A DNA stretch of 31,788 nucleotides from a virus: positions 1 through 31,788 of IMG/VR virus record IMGVR_UViG_3300042465_004729; one strand, 5' to 3'. The translations under genes were made by a program, and so were the position numbers. Shown here piece after piece: positions 1 through 8,409 of the stretch. Every line of letters begins with the position of its first letter. Position 1 is the stretch's first letter. Below the pieces are notes generated by a model, which ran no database searches, was not told the DNA's origin, and saw nothing but the letters and a program-made list of their open reading frames with translations.

Positions 1-856
1 TCAAATACTTGGTGTTCAGCATCCACATATGACTTGCTGTTGCGCTTGAACCGATACCACCGTCCAGAACAACATCAGAAGCCATACCAGCGCCGTAATA
101 CTTGAGTGAAGCAAAACCAGCTCCAGCAGTGCTGTTTCCACCATCGCTAATGCGCTGAATGCTTTGCAGCGATTGCAGGTACATACGATAGAAGATGTTA
201 TCAGCAACGATCAGATCAGGCTTGTCCGTACCCCGAATCAACTGAACAGCTAGTGAGTCCATGTAACCTTGAATGTTGGATGCTGATGTAGCCGATCCAC
301 CATCGGTAGCTCCACTGAACTTAACTGAACGCCAGAAGCTATAGGTAGCACGGTTAATGCCGCCGTATGTTCCAGTGCTTGGTGCATCAGGTACAGCAGC
401 GCCTAGCCCGGTCAGGTTCTTACCAGCGTTACCAGTACCATCGAGGTACAAGTCACCACTGATACGATTAGCCAATTGAGCTTCAGCAACATTCATACGA
501 CCGTCAAGCAGGTCAATGATTGCTTCTTTACCGCTGTTCTGAATCATCTCAAGACCGCTGATTGAAACAGCAGCAGCGTATTGGGTGATAGAGAATTGCG
601 CGGCGCTGATCGGGCTGTTTTGCGAAACATTCAATACTTCATAGCCCGAATAGCTATTGGTATTATTAGTTGCCGAATCTGAATACATGATTTCCTGAAG
701 GATAACATTCCCACCAGAAAAGGTTTTTACATTGCCACGATCTTTAAGGCGGCGCAGTAAAGCGTTGTTGTTTGTTACGTTGTCAGCTAGTTCACCCGTA
801 CGACTTTGAATGTTAGTCGCAATGATGTCTGAAACTGAACTATTGGCGAAGGCCAT
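1..856 (-). CDS. Major capsid protein, C-terminus cut by window edge
   Basis: The reading frame is open from an ATG at 856 to the left edge (285 codons, no stop), so the C-terminus is missing. The protein begins MAFANSSVSDIIATNIQ and contains NALLRRLKDRGNVKTFSGGN, FSITQYAAAVSISGLEM, a GTGNAGKNLTGL segment and DKPDLIVADNIFYRMY. I recognise this pattern from major capsid proteins of podovirus-like phages, presumably with the HK97 fold. It would form the icosahedral shell. The start has a strong GAGGAG ribosome site eight bases upstream. It lies directly downstream of the scaffold-like gene and in the same leftward unit as portal and terminase, as expected for a capsid gene. The family call rests on remembered sequence pattern and position; no search was run. 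Confidence 0.85.
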   Translation of the reverse strand, partial: MAFANSSVSDIIATNIQSRTGELADNVTNNNALLRRLKDRGNVKTFSGGNVILQEIMYSDSATNNTNSYSGYEVLNVSQNSPISAAQFSITQYAAAVSISGLEMIQNSGKEAIIDLLDGRMNVAEAQLANRISGDLYLDGTGNAGKNLTGLGAAVPDAPSTGTYGGINRATYSFWRSVKFSGATDGGSATSASNIQGYMDSLAVQLIRGTDKPDLIVADNIFYRMYLQSLQSIQRISDGGNSTAGAGFASLKYYGAGMASDVVLDGGIGSSATASHMWMLNTKYL

Positions 857-879
857 AATTTACTCCTCAGTTTAAGTTA

Positions 880-1845
880 TCAAAAACGCTCATCTAGGTT
901 AGCAAATTGCTCTACTAACATTGAGCGCCTATCTTGCGCTTTGGTCGTTGTCGATACCCCGGGTGTGGAGCTTTTAACGCTAACCGCTGCCGCCTTAGCA
1001 GCTTTCGCTGCTTTGTCTACCAGACCTATCTTTTGGACGTTTGCACTAGCCTGTTGGGCCTGTGTTTGTCTATCGTATAAGTCAGCGTCTAGGCGTAATG
1101 CCTTGTCGTAAGCCTCATCCAGCGTATTAGCCATACCGCCTTGTAGCAGTTGGATCATTGCTGGTCGAAGCTCCTCGAAATACTCTTTCTTTTGTGAGAA
1201 TGAGTCTATTTCGCCGTTCATAATCTTGCTAGATTCAGCTTCCTTCTCTTGCTTCCATTGCTGCATCTCGCCGCGCACTGAGTTTAACTCGTTGCGTAGT
1301 CCGTATACTATATCATGCTGCGGTGCTTGTTGCATACCATCCTGATTTGCAGCTCCCATACCATATTGCTCTCTCAACTGAGCAAAGTAGTATTCCTTTT
1401 CCTGTGGCGAGCCGTTGCGTAAGATGTTATCCGCTTGCAATAACCCGCTAATGGCTTCACTAGGTTTAATGCCTAGACCGTTTATCGTATTAAGGTACGG
1501 CTGTACTACCCGTTCCATCTCATCAGCGTACTGAGCTTTAGAGATAAGCGGCTCAACACCAGCCCTCATCTGCTCTTCACGTTGCCATGCGTATTCTTGT
1601 AGTTTTGGCGAGGCCGCCGCCCATTCCTCGTGGTAGTCCTTCTTCCATGATGCAGGCGCTCTTTGCCATACTGGAGGCTCTTCTACTACTTCTGGAGCTT
1701 CTACAGGTATTGTTGGCGCGTACTTGCCATCAGCACTGCGTACTCTCTCAGCCTTTGGCTCTGTCTCTAATTCATCAAACTGCTGTGCTAGTAGTTCTTT
1801 TCTGTCTATTACGTTTGTATCGGGTACTGACTCTGGCATATCCAT
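880..1845 (-). CDS. Putative capsid scaffolding protein
   Basis: This is a 321-aa highly charged, Glu/Gln/Ala-rich protein without membrane segments or cysteines. An acidic, proline-containing N-terminus (to about residue 60) is followed by a conserved-looking block, PVWQRAPASWKKDYHEEW, and long predicted helices (roughly residues 90-250). The end is Ser/Thr/Lys-rich and finishes with LVEQFANLDERF. The short element LxxQFxxLxE appears near both ends (LAQQFDELE and VEQFANLDE). Position between portal and major capsid protein, helical content and charge fit an assembly scaffold, which directs capsid-protein polymerisation and leaves the prohead. No protease gene is visible here. The start follows the previous stop directly (TAAATG). 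The role is inferred mainly from context. Confidence 0.6.
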   Translation of the reverse strand: MDMPESVPDTNVIDRKELLAQQFDELETEPKAERVRSADGKYAPTIPVEAPEVVEEPPVWQRAPASWKKDYHEEWAAASPKLQEYAWQREEQMRAGVEPLISKAQYADEMERVVQPYLNTINGLGIKPSEAISGLLQADNILRNGSPQEKEYYFAQLREQYGMGAANQDGMQQAPQHDIVYGLRNELNSVRGEMQQWKQEKEAESSKIMNGEIDSFSQKKEYFEELRPAMIQLLQGGMANTLDEAYDKALRLDADLYDRQTQAQQASANVQKIGLVDKAAKAAKAAAVSVKSSTPGVSTTTKAQDRRSMLVEQFANLDERF

Positions 1846-2187
1846 TTATTTCTCCCTGTGGGGGTTATTGGTAAACCTTTGGTTATCTCGCATACGATCC
1901 AGTAGCTTGTTGGCCTGATTATGCGACATATTTGCTAATTGTGCGCTTAATACTTCTCTGCGTGTATCTTTTACGACAGGTGCGCGGCTTGTCATAGTCT
2001 CGTTACCGACCTCAAAGCAGTTATGCTTCCTTAGATGCTCACGGTGCATAGCCCTGCCAGTAATCATTGTGCCATCAGCCATAGACTTGTAAGGAGCTAT
2101 GTCAGGCATGATGTAGACCTTAGCATCGTATCGCTCTGCGCCTACCTCTACAGCTTCCCCGTCTATATATACCCAAGACTGTCTCAT
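1846..2187 (-). CDS. Small conserved phage protein of unknown function
   Basis: This is a 113-aa protein. Its first half contains a recognisable block, MPDIAPYKSMADGTMITGR followed by HREHLRKHNCFEVGN, a pattern I have seen in short phage proteins located between portal and scaffold genes. The second half is basic and helical (MSHNQANKLLDRMRDNQRF). No catalytic motif is evident. Its ATG overlaps the portal stop codon (ATGA), so translation is probably coupled to the portal. Its stop abuts the scaffold start. A virion or head-assembly role is plausible from its place, but the function is unknown. Confidence 0.7.
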   Translation of the reverse strand: MRQSWVYIDGEAVEVGAERYDAKVYIMPDIAPYKSMADGTMITGRAMHREHLRKHNCFEVGNETMTSRAPVVKDTRREVLSAQLANMSHNQANKLLDRMRDNQRFTNNPHREK

Positions 2188-4298
2188 GATTGCCCCAGAA
2201 CAATAGCTACTTCAGTATTAGCGGCCTCTTCTGCCTCACGCACCTTGTCTACCTGTGCCTTTGCGCCTATCTCTGCGACCATGATGCGAGTAGATGAGTC
2301 TAGTTGTGCTTTGTAGCGATTAAACTGATCTAGGTACTGTAGCTCCTGCATCTTCATCTGTTGGCGCATCTGCTCTAGCTGTGCGTCTGCCTGTAGCTTC
2401 ATCTGCTCGATCTGCATATCTGCCTGTACTCGTGCCTGTTGAGCCTGTACGTCAATCTGAGCCTTCATCTGTGCCGCTTGTGCATCTGCTTGCAATCTAG
2501 CCTGATCGGTCTGCTGTTGGGCTTGCATTTTCATTTGTTCAGACTGCTGCTGCGCTTGCATCTTCATTTGCTCAGGATCAGGCTGCGGCTGTTGTGGCTG
2601 CTGTGATGCTGCCTTCATCTGTTCCAGTGCGGCATCCAGAGTACCCTCGATAGGCTCTGCTTGCTTAAACGCTCCTATGCCGAACTTCATCACCTCTACC
2701 AGCATTGGTATCATCTCAGGTGACTCACGGCCTACAGGTAAGGCTTGGCCTAAGAAGCCGCCAAACGCCTGTAGGAACTCCATACGGTTGCGCTTGTTCT
2801 GATCTTCATCCAACTGCACTAAGCTGTCAGCCTCTACGTCAATTCTAAAGTTAGCTAGTGGCGAGTCTTTAAGAAGCTCTATAGCCTGTGGTATCAACTG
2901 CTGATCTGCCTCAGACATCTGTTGTGCAGAAGCATATTGTAGCAACGTCTGTGGCTGGAACTTGGTACACATGATCTGCGCCTTGAGCTTAATCAGGCTA
3001 GACGCAAACAATGCTACCTCTTCCTGCATTGCTCTTAATCTTAGCCCTGCATACTGGCCTTTGATCTGTTGAGCAGTTGCAGTCTCGCTTGCACTGGTCT
3101 GACCACGAATAATGTCAGATATGCCTGTAATCTCGTAAATCTGGCTCTTTATGTCCTCTCTTGCCCGGTAGCAGTTGATGAGCGTAGCAGCTATGACATC
3201 AAGCGGCAGGATGTCGATACTACCCTTCAGCCCACCCTTCTCACTGAATGCCATCCACTTATCAACGGGTATCAGAGTATTATTGTCTCCCTCTGTGAGC
3301 AGACGTTGTAGCGTTGGCTGGCTTGCGTCATATACTCCTCGTACCCTTAGAGCCTTGACCAGACCATCAATTCTGTCGCTCAGAATGTCCAGCTCTGTAG
3401 CCTGATCTTGATACAGCACGAAGTCAGGTACAGGCACTAGAGAATCAGAGGTTAAAGTAGCGTACAGAGGCTTGCCACAAGGGAAAAAGCCTTCGACCTC
3501 GATGGGGTCATCACGCTCGTCTATGATGTAGTTGCTGTTCTTGCTAAACCAGTAGACCTTGCCGCTTTCCTTATCCCATAGCTCACATATCTTTGCGCGT
3601 GTATGCTCTTTGCTAGATTGACCATACGAAGTTAGTGTCTGTGGGCCGCTGTCCAAAGGTATCTTCTTTGCAGACTCCTCGCCAAAACGCTCTATAAGCG
3701 CCTCTCGCGTCATGTAAGCCCAGCGCCATACTACCGTGACCTCTTCCCATGTACGAGCTACTGAGTGACCAAAATCCTTCCAGTGAACGTAATCGGTAGG
3801 AGCGCACTCGTACTCAATCTCTTCGTATGTCTCTGCTGTATCGTTCTCTACCTCATCAGAGTCCTCAGTGACCTGTAGCCCATCTTCTGGCATATCACGC
3901 TCAATTAGATGTGGCTCGTAGCGTACCCATGCGACACCACGACCGCCTAAGAAGCGATCCTGTACCGCATTTTTCATGGTTGCACGGAAGTCTGGATAAT
4001 GCTCAATCTCGTAGTCAATAGCTCTCTGAATGATCTGTGAGGCAACACGACCTACTTGGTCATTGTCTCCAAACCTACGCGATACGTCAGCCATAGGCAG
4101 CTTAGAATAGACCGCTGGGATTAAGGTCTGTACGTTTGACCAGAGAATATTAAATTTTGCCGTCTCGTTAGAGTTCTGGCTGCGGTTATCATCTCTGTAG
4201 CGTTTAACGATCTTTGCAGAACGAGCCTCCCACTTCTTGAACTCGTTGTCATAGCTACCGATTACGTTCAGATATTTCTCAATTGGAGTTTCGGTCAT
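2184..4298 (-). CDS. Portal protein, P22-like
   Basis: This 704-aa protein has the length and pattern of podovirus P22-type portals, which form the dodecameric DNA gate at one capsid vertex and dock the terminase and tail. The N-terminal region contains RYRDDNRSQ and FNILWSNVQTLIPAVYSKLP, typical of the family start. The middle contains FLGGRGVAWVRYEP and a long wing/stem region. From about residue 576 the C-terminus becomes an unusual repetitive helix built on QMKMQAQQQ, QARLQADAQ and QMKLQADAQ units, which probably extends the barrel as a coiled coil (DNA about 2190-2573). The start overlaps the upstream stop (ATGA) and has an AGGAC ribosome site. The neighbours (terminase upstream, capsid downstream) agree with the call. 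Confidence 0.9.
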   Translation of the reverse strand: MTETPIEKYLNVIGSYDNEFKKWEARSAKIVKRYRDDNRSQNSNETAKFNILWSNVQTLIPAVYSKLPMADVSRRFGDNDQVGRVASQIIQRAIDYEIEHYPDFRATMKNAVQDRFLGGRGVAWVRYEPHLIERDMPEDGLQVTEDSDEVENDTAETYEEIEYECAPTDYVHWKDFGHSVARTWEEVTVVWRWAYMTREALIERFGEESAKKIPLDSGPQTLTSYGQSSKEHTRAKICELWDKESGKVYWFSKNSNYIIDERDDPIEVEGFFPCGKPLYATLTSDSLVPVPDFVLYQDQATELDILSDRIDGLVKALRVRGVYDASQPTLQRLLTEGDNNTLIPVDKWMAFSEKGGLKGSIDILPLDVIAATLINCYRAREDIKSQIYEITGISDIIRGQTSASETATAQQIKGQYAGLRLRAMQEEVALFASSLIKLKAQIMCTKFQPQTLLQYASAQQMSEADQQLIPQAIELLKDSPLANFRIDVEADSLVQLDEDQNKRNRMEFLQAFGGFLGQALPVGRESPEMIPMLVEVMKFGIGAFKQAEPIEGTLDAALEQMKAASQQPQQPQPDPEQMKMQAQQQSEQMKMQAQQQTDQARLQADAQAAQMKAQIDVQAQQARVQADMQIEQMKLQADAQLEQMRQQMKMQELQYLDQFNRYKAQLDSSTRIMVAEIGAKAQVDKVREAEEAANTEVAIVLGQS

Positions 4299-5914
4299 TT
4301 TCTGTCCTGTTGTCTAAGTGCTTCAGCTATTGCTTGAGGGTCTAACATCCCGCCAACACCTACACCAGCGAGAATGTCTGCTTCATGTCTACGCATTGGG
4401 TCAAAGGCTGCAAAGCGGGAACGAACTTGTGAAGGCTGAAATGGTATAACCACTTGATGACCATAAAGATCACCACCTTTACCACCCGTATCAATAATTC
4501 CTTGATAGCCTAATTTCTTTATCTGATCTGTTACCTTGTCTGGTATAGAAGTCCAAACATAAGAGTTATCACCCTTAGCTAAGTCTTGTTCTAACTGATT
4601 CACCCATTCTTTAGGCGTATATCTAGCATCTTTTGCCCACTCGTCAGAACCAGATGTTTTTAGTCTTGTCTTATCTTTTGCAAACGCTTCTTTTAACGCA
4701 GGTATGACTGTGCTTCTAATCTCTTCAACATTACTTGTCTTTAATGGGTTATTTATCATAGCCTTGCCTGTCAACACACCTTGTGCAGATGTCCACGGAG
4801 CATTGGCCTGACTAATTTCGTGCGGGTATCCAGCTAATTTGTAAATATCAGCTAGTTCAGATGGGGCATACACATCTAACATACCGCTTTCTCCGTACAC
4901 GCTTCTTAGTGCGGCTAATGGGTTTCCTTTAGCTGCCTTTAATTCGTATTCAAAATGGCTAGGAGAGAATGGCGCTCCTTTTGACGTTGGATGCAATGTC
5001 CAAGCACCCTCTGCCTCTTCTGGGTTTTTATACCCAATTCTACGAGACTTATCTAAAATATCAGTTTTAACTTCTGGCGATAAATGATTCCAGCTTTGTT
5101 CTACTGTGTATGGATTTTTCCCTCTGAACCCTAGTGACTTAGGAGATACTTGAAAGTATTGGTCTAATCCACCTATGTCATCAGCCATTCTGCTAGTGTC
5201 TTGTTTGTTCATAGCGTAACCAGATGCAACAGGTGGTGTGTCTGTACCAAATGGCATAGGCCCAGATGTAGCTCTTTTAGGGTCTAAATTTTTACCAGAT
5301 AGCAATCTGTCTAATCTTTGTGTGCCATGCAAATAGTCTACCGCACCCATAGCAGCAGCTCTATCCATACCAGTATTACTAGATGGCAAAGCAAGTCCAC
5401 CCTGCTCCTTTGGTAGCGCAGCATTTCTCTGGGCTGTGTCGTGCAGTATCTCGAACTCTGTCTTAGGTCGCTGCGGCATAGACGCGCCTTCTGGCACTAT
5501 GCTCATTCTTGTATCAGGCATAAGCCTTGCAAATCCCGTTTTGTTCTGTACCTGTTCAGCTAGAGTTTTTAGAGCAGCTTCACCACCTTTTTGTATAAAA
5601 GGCCGCATTGCCCCGCCTAACGCAACAGTATCAACTACTTCTGGCCTTAGCGTTGTAGTCTGTCCTCTGCCTGTAGTTATGCGCCCACCGTAGCTTAGAT
5701 CGTCTAGCAGTCTGTTGACGTTCCTTAGCGGCAGCAGATCACCACCACGCATACCGCCAAATAATGGATCGCGCTCAGGTACTACATATCTGTCGGCTTG
5801 ATCTGATAAATAGCCAGCAGCGTCAGCAACAGCGCCAAAAAACCTATTACGAGGCTGTTTAGTTACTGAGTCTTGCCTAGCTAAGGCTTTGGCTAGTTCT
5901 TTAGCGGAGGGCAT
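4295..5914 (-). CDS. Putative ADP-ribosyltransferase-like head-module protein
   Basis: This is a 539-aa protein encoded just upstream of the portal. Around residues 192-240 it reads VDYLHGTQRLDRLL, then TSGPMPFGTDTPPVASGYA. This resembles the HGT and Tyr elements of PARP/diphtheria-type ADP-ribosyltransferase folds. The C-terminus has GYQGIIDTGGKGGD (about 469-482) followed by VVIPFQPSQVRSRFAAFDP (about 488-506). That tail is like the end of ART domains found in large phage polyvalent and MuF-type proteins. The region between is soluble and without clear motifs. Such enzymes can be packaged and injected to modify host proteins. Activity here is inference: I see His196, Tyr233 and acidic residues but cannot assign a catalytic Glu. 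It overlaps the 88-aa gene upstream and the portal downstream. Confidence 0.55.
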   Translation of the reverse strand: MPSAKELAKALARQDSVTKQPRNRFFGAVADAAGYLSDQADRYVVPERDPLFGGMRGGDLLPLRNVNRLLDDLSYGGRITTGRGQTTTLRPEVVDTVALGGAMRPFIQKGGEAALKTLAEQVQNKTGFARLMPDTRMSIVPEGASMPQRPKTEFEILHDTAQRNAALPKEQGGLALPSSNTGMDRAAAMGAVDYLHGTQRLDRLLSGKNLDPKRATSGPMPFGTDTPPVASGYAMNKQDTSRMADDIGGLDQYFQVSPKSLGFRGKNPYTVEQSWNHLSPEVKTDILDKSRRIGYKNPEEAEGAWTLHPTSKGAPFSPSHFEYELKAAKGNPLAALRSVYGESGMLDVYAPSELADIYKLAGYPHEISQANAPWTSAQGVLTGKAMINNPLKTSNVEEIRSTVIPALKEAFAKDKTRLKTSGSDEWAKDARYTPKEWVNQLEQDLAKGDNSYVWTSIPDKVTDQIKKLGYQGIIDTGGKGGDLYGHQVVIPFQPSQVRSRFAAFDPMRRHEADILAGVGVGGMLDPQAIAEALRQQDRK

Positions 5915-6167
5915 TTTTTCTAGCCATCATTCTAGCTCTAGCTTGTTCTGCGAAGGTGTCCAGTGACGGGTCTACTGCTGGTGCGCCAATTAATCTAGCT
6001 TTAGCCTGTTCACCGTATGCGTCCATTGCTTGGTATGCAGGGTTAGTTGCAGATAGAGCAGCAGACTGCTGTGGCGTAATCTCAACGCCATTGACCGTCT
6101 CACTCAACAAAGTACGCTTTGGCGTATAGGTCTGTAGTCCAGCAGCTAGTTGTTTAGGACTAGGCAT
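5901..6167 (-). CDS. Small hypothetical protein in head module
   Basis: This is an 88-aa protein of unknown function, helical and without cysteines. Its N-terminus MPSPKQLAAGLQ resembles that of the downstream ART-like gene (MPSAKELAKALA). The C-terminal half repeats an Ala/Arg helix motif, YGEQAKARL and FAEQARARM. It starts by a TAATG overlap with the preceding gene and overlaps the next gene by 14 bases. Tight placement between terminase and portal suggests a virion or head-assembly accessory protein. No family is recognised. Confidence 0.6.
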   Translation of the reverse strand: MPSPKQLAAGLQTYTPKRTLLSETVNGVEITPQQSAALSATNPAYQAMDAYGEQAKARLIGAPAVDPSLDTFAEQARARMMARKNALR

Positions 6168-6490
6168 TATGCTGAGAATATGCCTACAGCCATAACCTCA
6201 ACACCTGCTCCTGTCGTTACTTTCCATGCACCAGTAGTAGATGCAACGTTCATCTCGATATTGTAGACATTGATACCTGTGCCGCATGATGCAGGTAGCA
6301 CTGTATGGGTCAATATGCCTACGCCTGTTCCGTCAACTATCAGGACATTGCCTGTAGCCGCTGTAGTCACTGTACAGATGATTCTATGCAGATAATCACC
6401 TGCTGCACCTGTGCCGCCTAAGACTTGTGCTGATGCGCTTGCTGCAACGTGTTCGTACTGGTATCTATAGGGATTTACTATGCCGCTCAT
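6167..6490 (-). CDS. Small beta-rich protein, possible head decoration or fibre
   Basis: This is a 107-aa Gly/Thr/Val-rich protein, likely all beta strand. It contains VNPYRYQYEHVAASASAQVL, GAAGDYLHRIICTVTTAAT and WKVTTGAGVEVMAVGIF. The pattern resembles short beta-sandwich proteins that phages encode beside terminase and portal genes and that decorate the capsid or form small head fibres. The start overlaps the terminase stop (ATGA). No enzymatic motif is present. The decoration role is inferred from composition and neighbours. Confidence 0.6.
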   Translation of the reverse strand: MSGIVNPYRYQYEHVAASASAQVLGGTGAAGDYLHRIICTVTTAATGNVLIVDGTGVGILTHTVLPASCGTGINVYNIEMNVASTTGAWKVTTGAGVEVMAVGIFSA

Positions 6491-7824
6491 ATTCTGCCTC
6501 TCTTAGGTTGATTTGCTTGCGCCCACACATCGTTAAGTGTTGCTGTGTTTTGCTCTCCTACCATTAGCGGTTTAGCTGCATCAGGTTGTCTGACTCGCGG
6601 CTCTGACCGCCAAGCTATTGATAACATTCGGAAAGCGTCTGCCGGATGACTACACCAATCATGTCGTGGTGTCTGCCGAAACGCCTTCTTGTCCTCATCG
6701 TACTCTCTTTGATACTGACGTAAAGCCTCGATACCTTCACTGCACTTGTCTGCATCAAACCAGCACTGCGGCAGCACCTTTCTGACAGCCTGTATACCGT
6801 CTTGCACTGACAGATCTGGCACGATAGCTAGGCTATTGATGCCAAAATGTACCGCTAATTGCTCAATTACTGACTTACCAGCAGCCGCCAATGTCTTAGC
6901 TCGTGCATCATGAGGTAAATAGTGCTTACCGAAATTATACGGCCTTGACAGGATATTTGCAGCAATTTCATCAATATTAGCACCAGAAACGGCGTAATAA
7001 TCAATTATATGTACTTCATCGCGAATTACTTGATAGAACCAGACTGCCGTATCGTCTCTATAACCGAGGTCGAATGCAGTGTGGACAGGCACGTTATTGT
7101 CGTAATTGACTTTGGTGACGCGCCCTTGCTCTGTAGCCTCTCGCATCTCTGTACCGTAGTACGCTCCTAAAATGCTTGCCTCGAATGAGCATTCCATCTC
7201 TTGTAGATATTGATCTTCTGATAGCTGTGCTTTGGCGGCATTCAGCTCTCCTTCTGGCAATAACTTACTGTCAGATGCCTTGAGTGCCATGCAAAACCAC
7301 TCACTAGGTATTCTCTGAGCCGTTTTGTAGATATCCCAGAACTGGTTTTTACCCTTCGGAGTGCCAGCAAATACACACCAACCCTGCCTGTCTGACAGCG
7401 CAGGACGTATTACCGACCCCCACACGCTGGGCCTGAAATCACCGTACTCATCTAGGAAACAGCCATCGAAGCCCAGTCCGCGCATCGCATCGGCATTATC
7501 AGCGCCAAAGATGCTTATCTTTGCTCCATTGAGCAAAGTAATAAATAATTCGGCCTCGTTAGCTGATTTCATAATAGGACGAGCGTAGTGCTTTAAGTAT
7601 TGCCAAGCTACAGATTTTCCCTGCGATCTATAGGGCGTGACGTAGGCAAAGTGAGGCCACGGACTCTGGCATTCTGCCGCAGCACGAATTAAATCGTTGG
7701 TCGCTGCGACCGTTTTCCCTGCGCGCCTGTGAGCAATTAGACAAGCCCATCTCTGGGTGCGATTGTGGAACGGCATGAACGCCAGCCGGGGCTGGTAGTC
7801 CATTTCTATTTCGGTGCTTTCCAT
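6487..7824 (-). CDS. terL: Terminase large subunit
   Basis: This is the packaging motor ATPase and nuclease, 445 aa, the usual size. The Walker A-like loop is AHRRAGKT (residues 31-38), Walker B is GCFLDE (121-126) and the coupling motif is FAGTPKG (152-158). The RNase-H-like nuclease domain begins at HTAFDLGYRDDTAVW (249-262, with Asp252), has acidic IIDYYA near 275, and ends with the conserved HDWCSHPADAFRML. This motif set fits the Terminase_6 type. The protein cuts concatemeric DNA and drives it through the portal. The gene overlaps the small-subunit gene by 19 bases and is followed by head genes on the same strand. The call is secure. The packaging strategy (cos, pac or repeats) cannot be told from the window. 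Confidence 0.95.
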   Translation of the reverse strand: MESTEIEMDYQPRLAFMPFHNRTQRWACLIAHRRAGKTVAATNDLIRAAAECQSPWPHFAYVTPYRSQGKSVAWQYLKHYARPIMKSANEAELFITLLNGAKISIFGADNADAMRGLGFDGCFLDEYGDFRPSVWGSVIRPALSDRQGWCVFAGTPKGKNQFWDIYKTAQRIPSEWFCMALKASDSKLLPEGELNAAKAQLSEDQYLQEMECSFEASILGAYYGTEMREATEQGRVTKVNYDNNVPVHTAFDLGYRDDTAVWFYQVIRDEVHIIDYYAVSGANIDEIAANILSRPYNFGKHYLPHDARAKTLAAAGKSVIEQLAVHFGINSLAIVPDLSVQDGIQAVRKVLPQCWFDADKCSEGIEALRQYQREYDEDKKAFRQTPRHDWCSHPADAFRMLSIAWRSEPRVRQPDAAKPLMVGEQNTATLNDVWAQANQPKRGRI

Positions 7825-8099
7825 TTTATCGTGATTTCTACTGGCCCTTCATCCTTGCCAGTGAGTTCTGTCCGGCTCAATTTTGGTACATGGTACTCGA
7901 TCATGTCGGTGTAACACTGGAAAGCCTTTAATGGGCCTTCGGTCTCAGCGATAGCGTCCAACCAAATCTGCACTCGATGAGCATTACCATCAACAAACCG
8001 GGCAATAGCCTCTCTGGCAAGGATTGTAGACTTGTTAGCAACCCCTTTAGGTCTACCCGGCCCTGCCACAGATATTTTGTGTTTTTTTAATCCCATCAT
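7806..8099 (-). CDS. Terminase small subunit-like DNA-binding protein
   Basis: This 97-aa protein starts basic and has the signature GRPKGVANKST, followed by AREAIARFVDGNA, a tryptophan-bearing WLDAIAETEGPLKAF helix and YHVPKLSRTELTG. This GRPKG-type pattern is common in small phage proteins encoded just before terminase large subunits, and I take it as the packaging-initiation subunit. It would bind the viral DNA start site and recruit the motor. The end overlaps the terminase start by 19 bases. Two adjacent ATG codons (8099 and 8096) are possible starts. Neither has a clear ribosome site. Confidence 0.8.
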   Translation of the reverse strand: MMGLKKHKISVAGPGRPKGVANKSTILAREAIARFVDGNAHRVQIWLDAIAETEGPLKAFQCYTDMIEYHVPKLSRTELTGKDEGPVEITIKWKAPK

Positions 8100-8108
8100 A
8101 TATATCGC

Positions 8109-8234
8109 TTATTTTTGCTTAAATTTTAATCGACACGGCAAGCATACACCGTGAATCAACTTGCTACTATAGCGACCACAAAGATCGCAATCTCCTGATT
8201 TTACAGGATGATTAATGTGCAGTGCGTATTTCAT
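8109..8234 (-). CDS. 41-aa zinc-finger-like small protein, overlapped start
   Basis: This short reading frame begins at ATG 8234, inside the end of the 65-aa gene (23-base overlap), and fills the gap before the terminase small subunit. It encodes MKYALHINHP..., then GDCDLCGR and HGVCLPCRLK, i.e. two CxxC pairs 13 residues apart, and a lysine-rich end. That is a credible zinc ribbon, typical of tiny phage DNA- or protein-binding factors. Without it, 8100-8211 would be an unexplained gap in an otherwise packed operon. No strong ribosome site is visible upstream, so translation would depend on coupling with the overlapping gene. The four-cysteine pattern is the main support. Confidence 0.55.
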   Translation of the reverse strand: MKYALHINHPVKSGDCDLCGRYSSKLIHGVCLPCRLKFKQK

Positions 8235-8409
8235 TGAGTCTAATAGCTGGGAGTTTAGCTGCTTCTATCACATCGCCCAAGTATTGAATGGTGTCCTGCC
8301 GAGTCATTCCTTGAATTACTGCTGGAAAGCTGCTGACTGGCACTCCATTAGAATCACATACTATCTCGTGCATTGCGTATCCTGCGTGTGTTCGCACCAT
8401 GCGTATCAT
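8212..8409 (-). CDS. 65-aa hypothetical protein (full-length member of a duplicated pair)
   Basis: This is a 65-aa protein of unknown function starting MIRMVRTHAGYAMHEIV and ending LNEIRTAH. Its first 22 residues are nearly repeated by a separate 22-codon reading frame at 8775-8843. Its start overlaps the upstream stop as ATGA, so it is likely coupled to the 119-aa gene. No domain is recognised. The middle (QGMTRQDTIQYLGDVIEAAKL) looks helical. It sits in a cluster of very small leftward genes ahead of terminase. Confidence 0.6.
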   Translation of the reverse strand: MIRMVRTHAGYAMHEIVCDSNGVPVSSFPAVIQGMTRQDTIQYLGDVIEAAKLPAIRLNEIRTAH

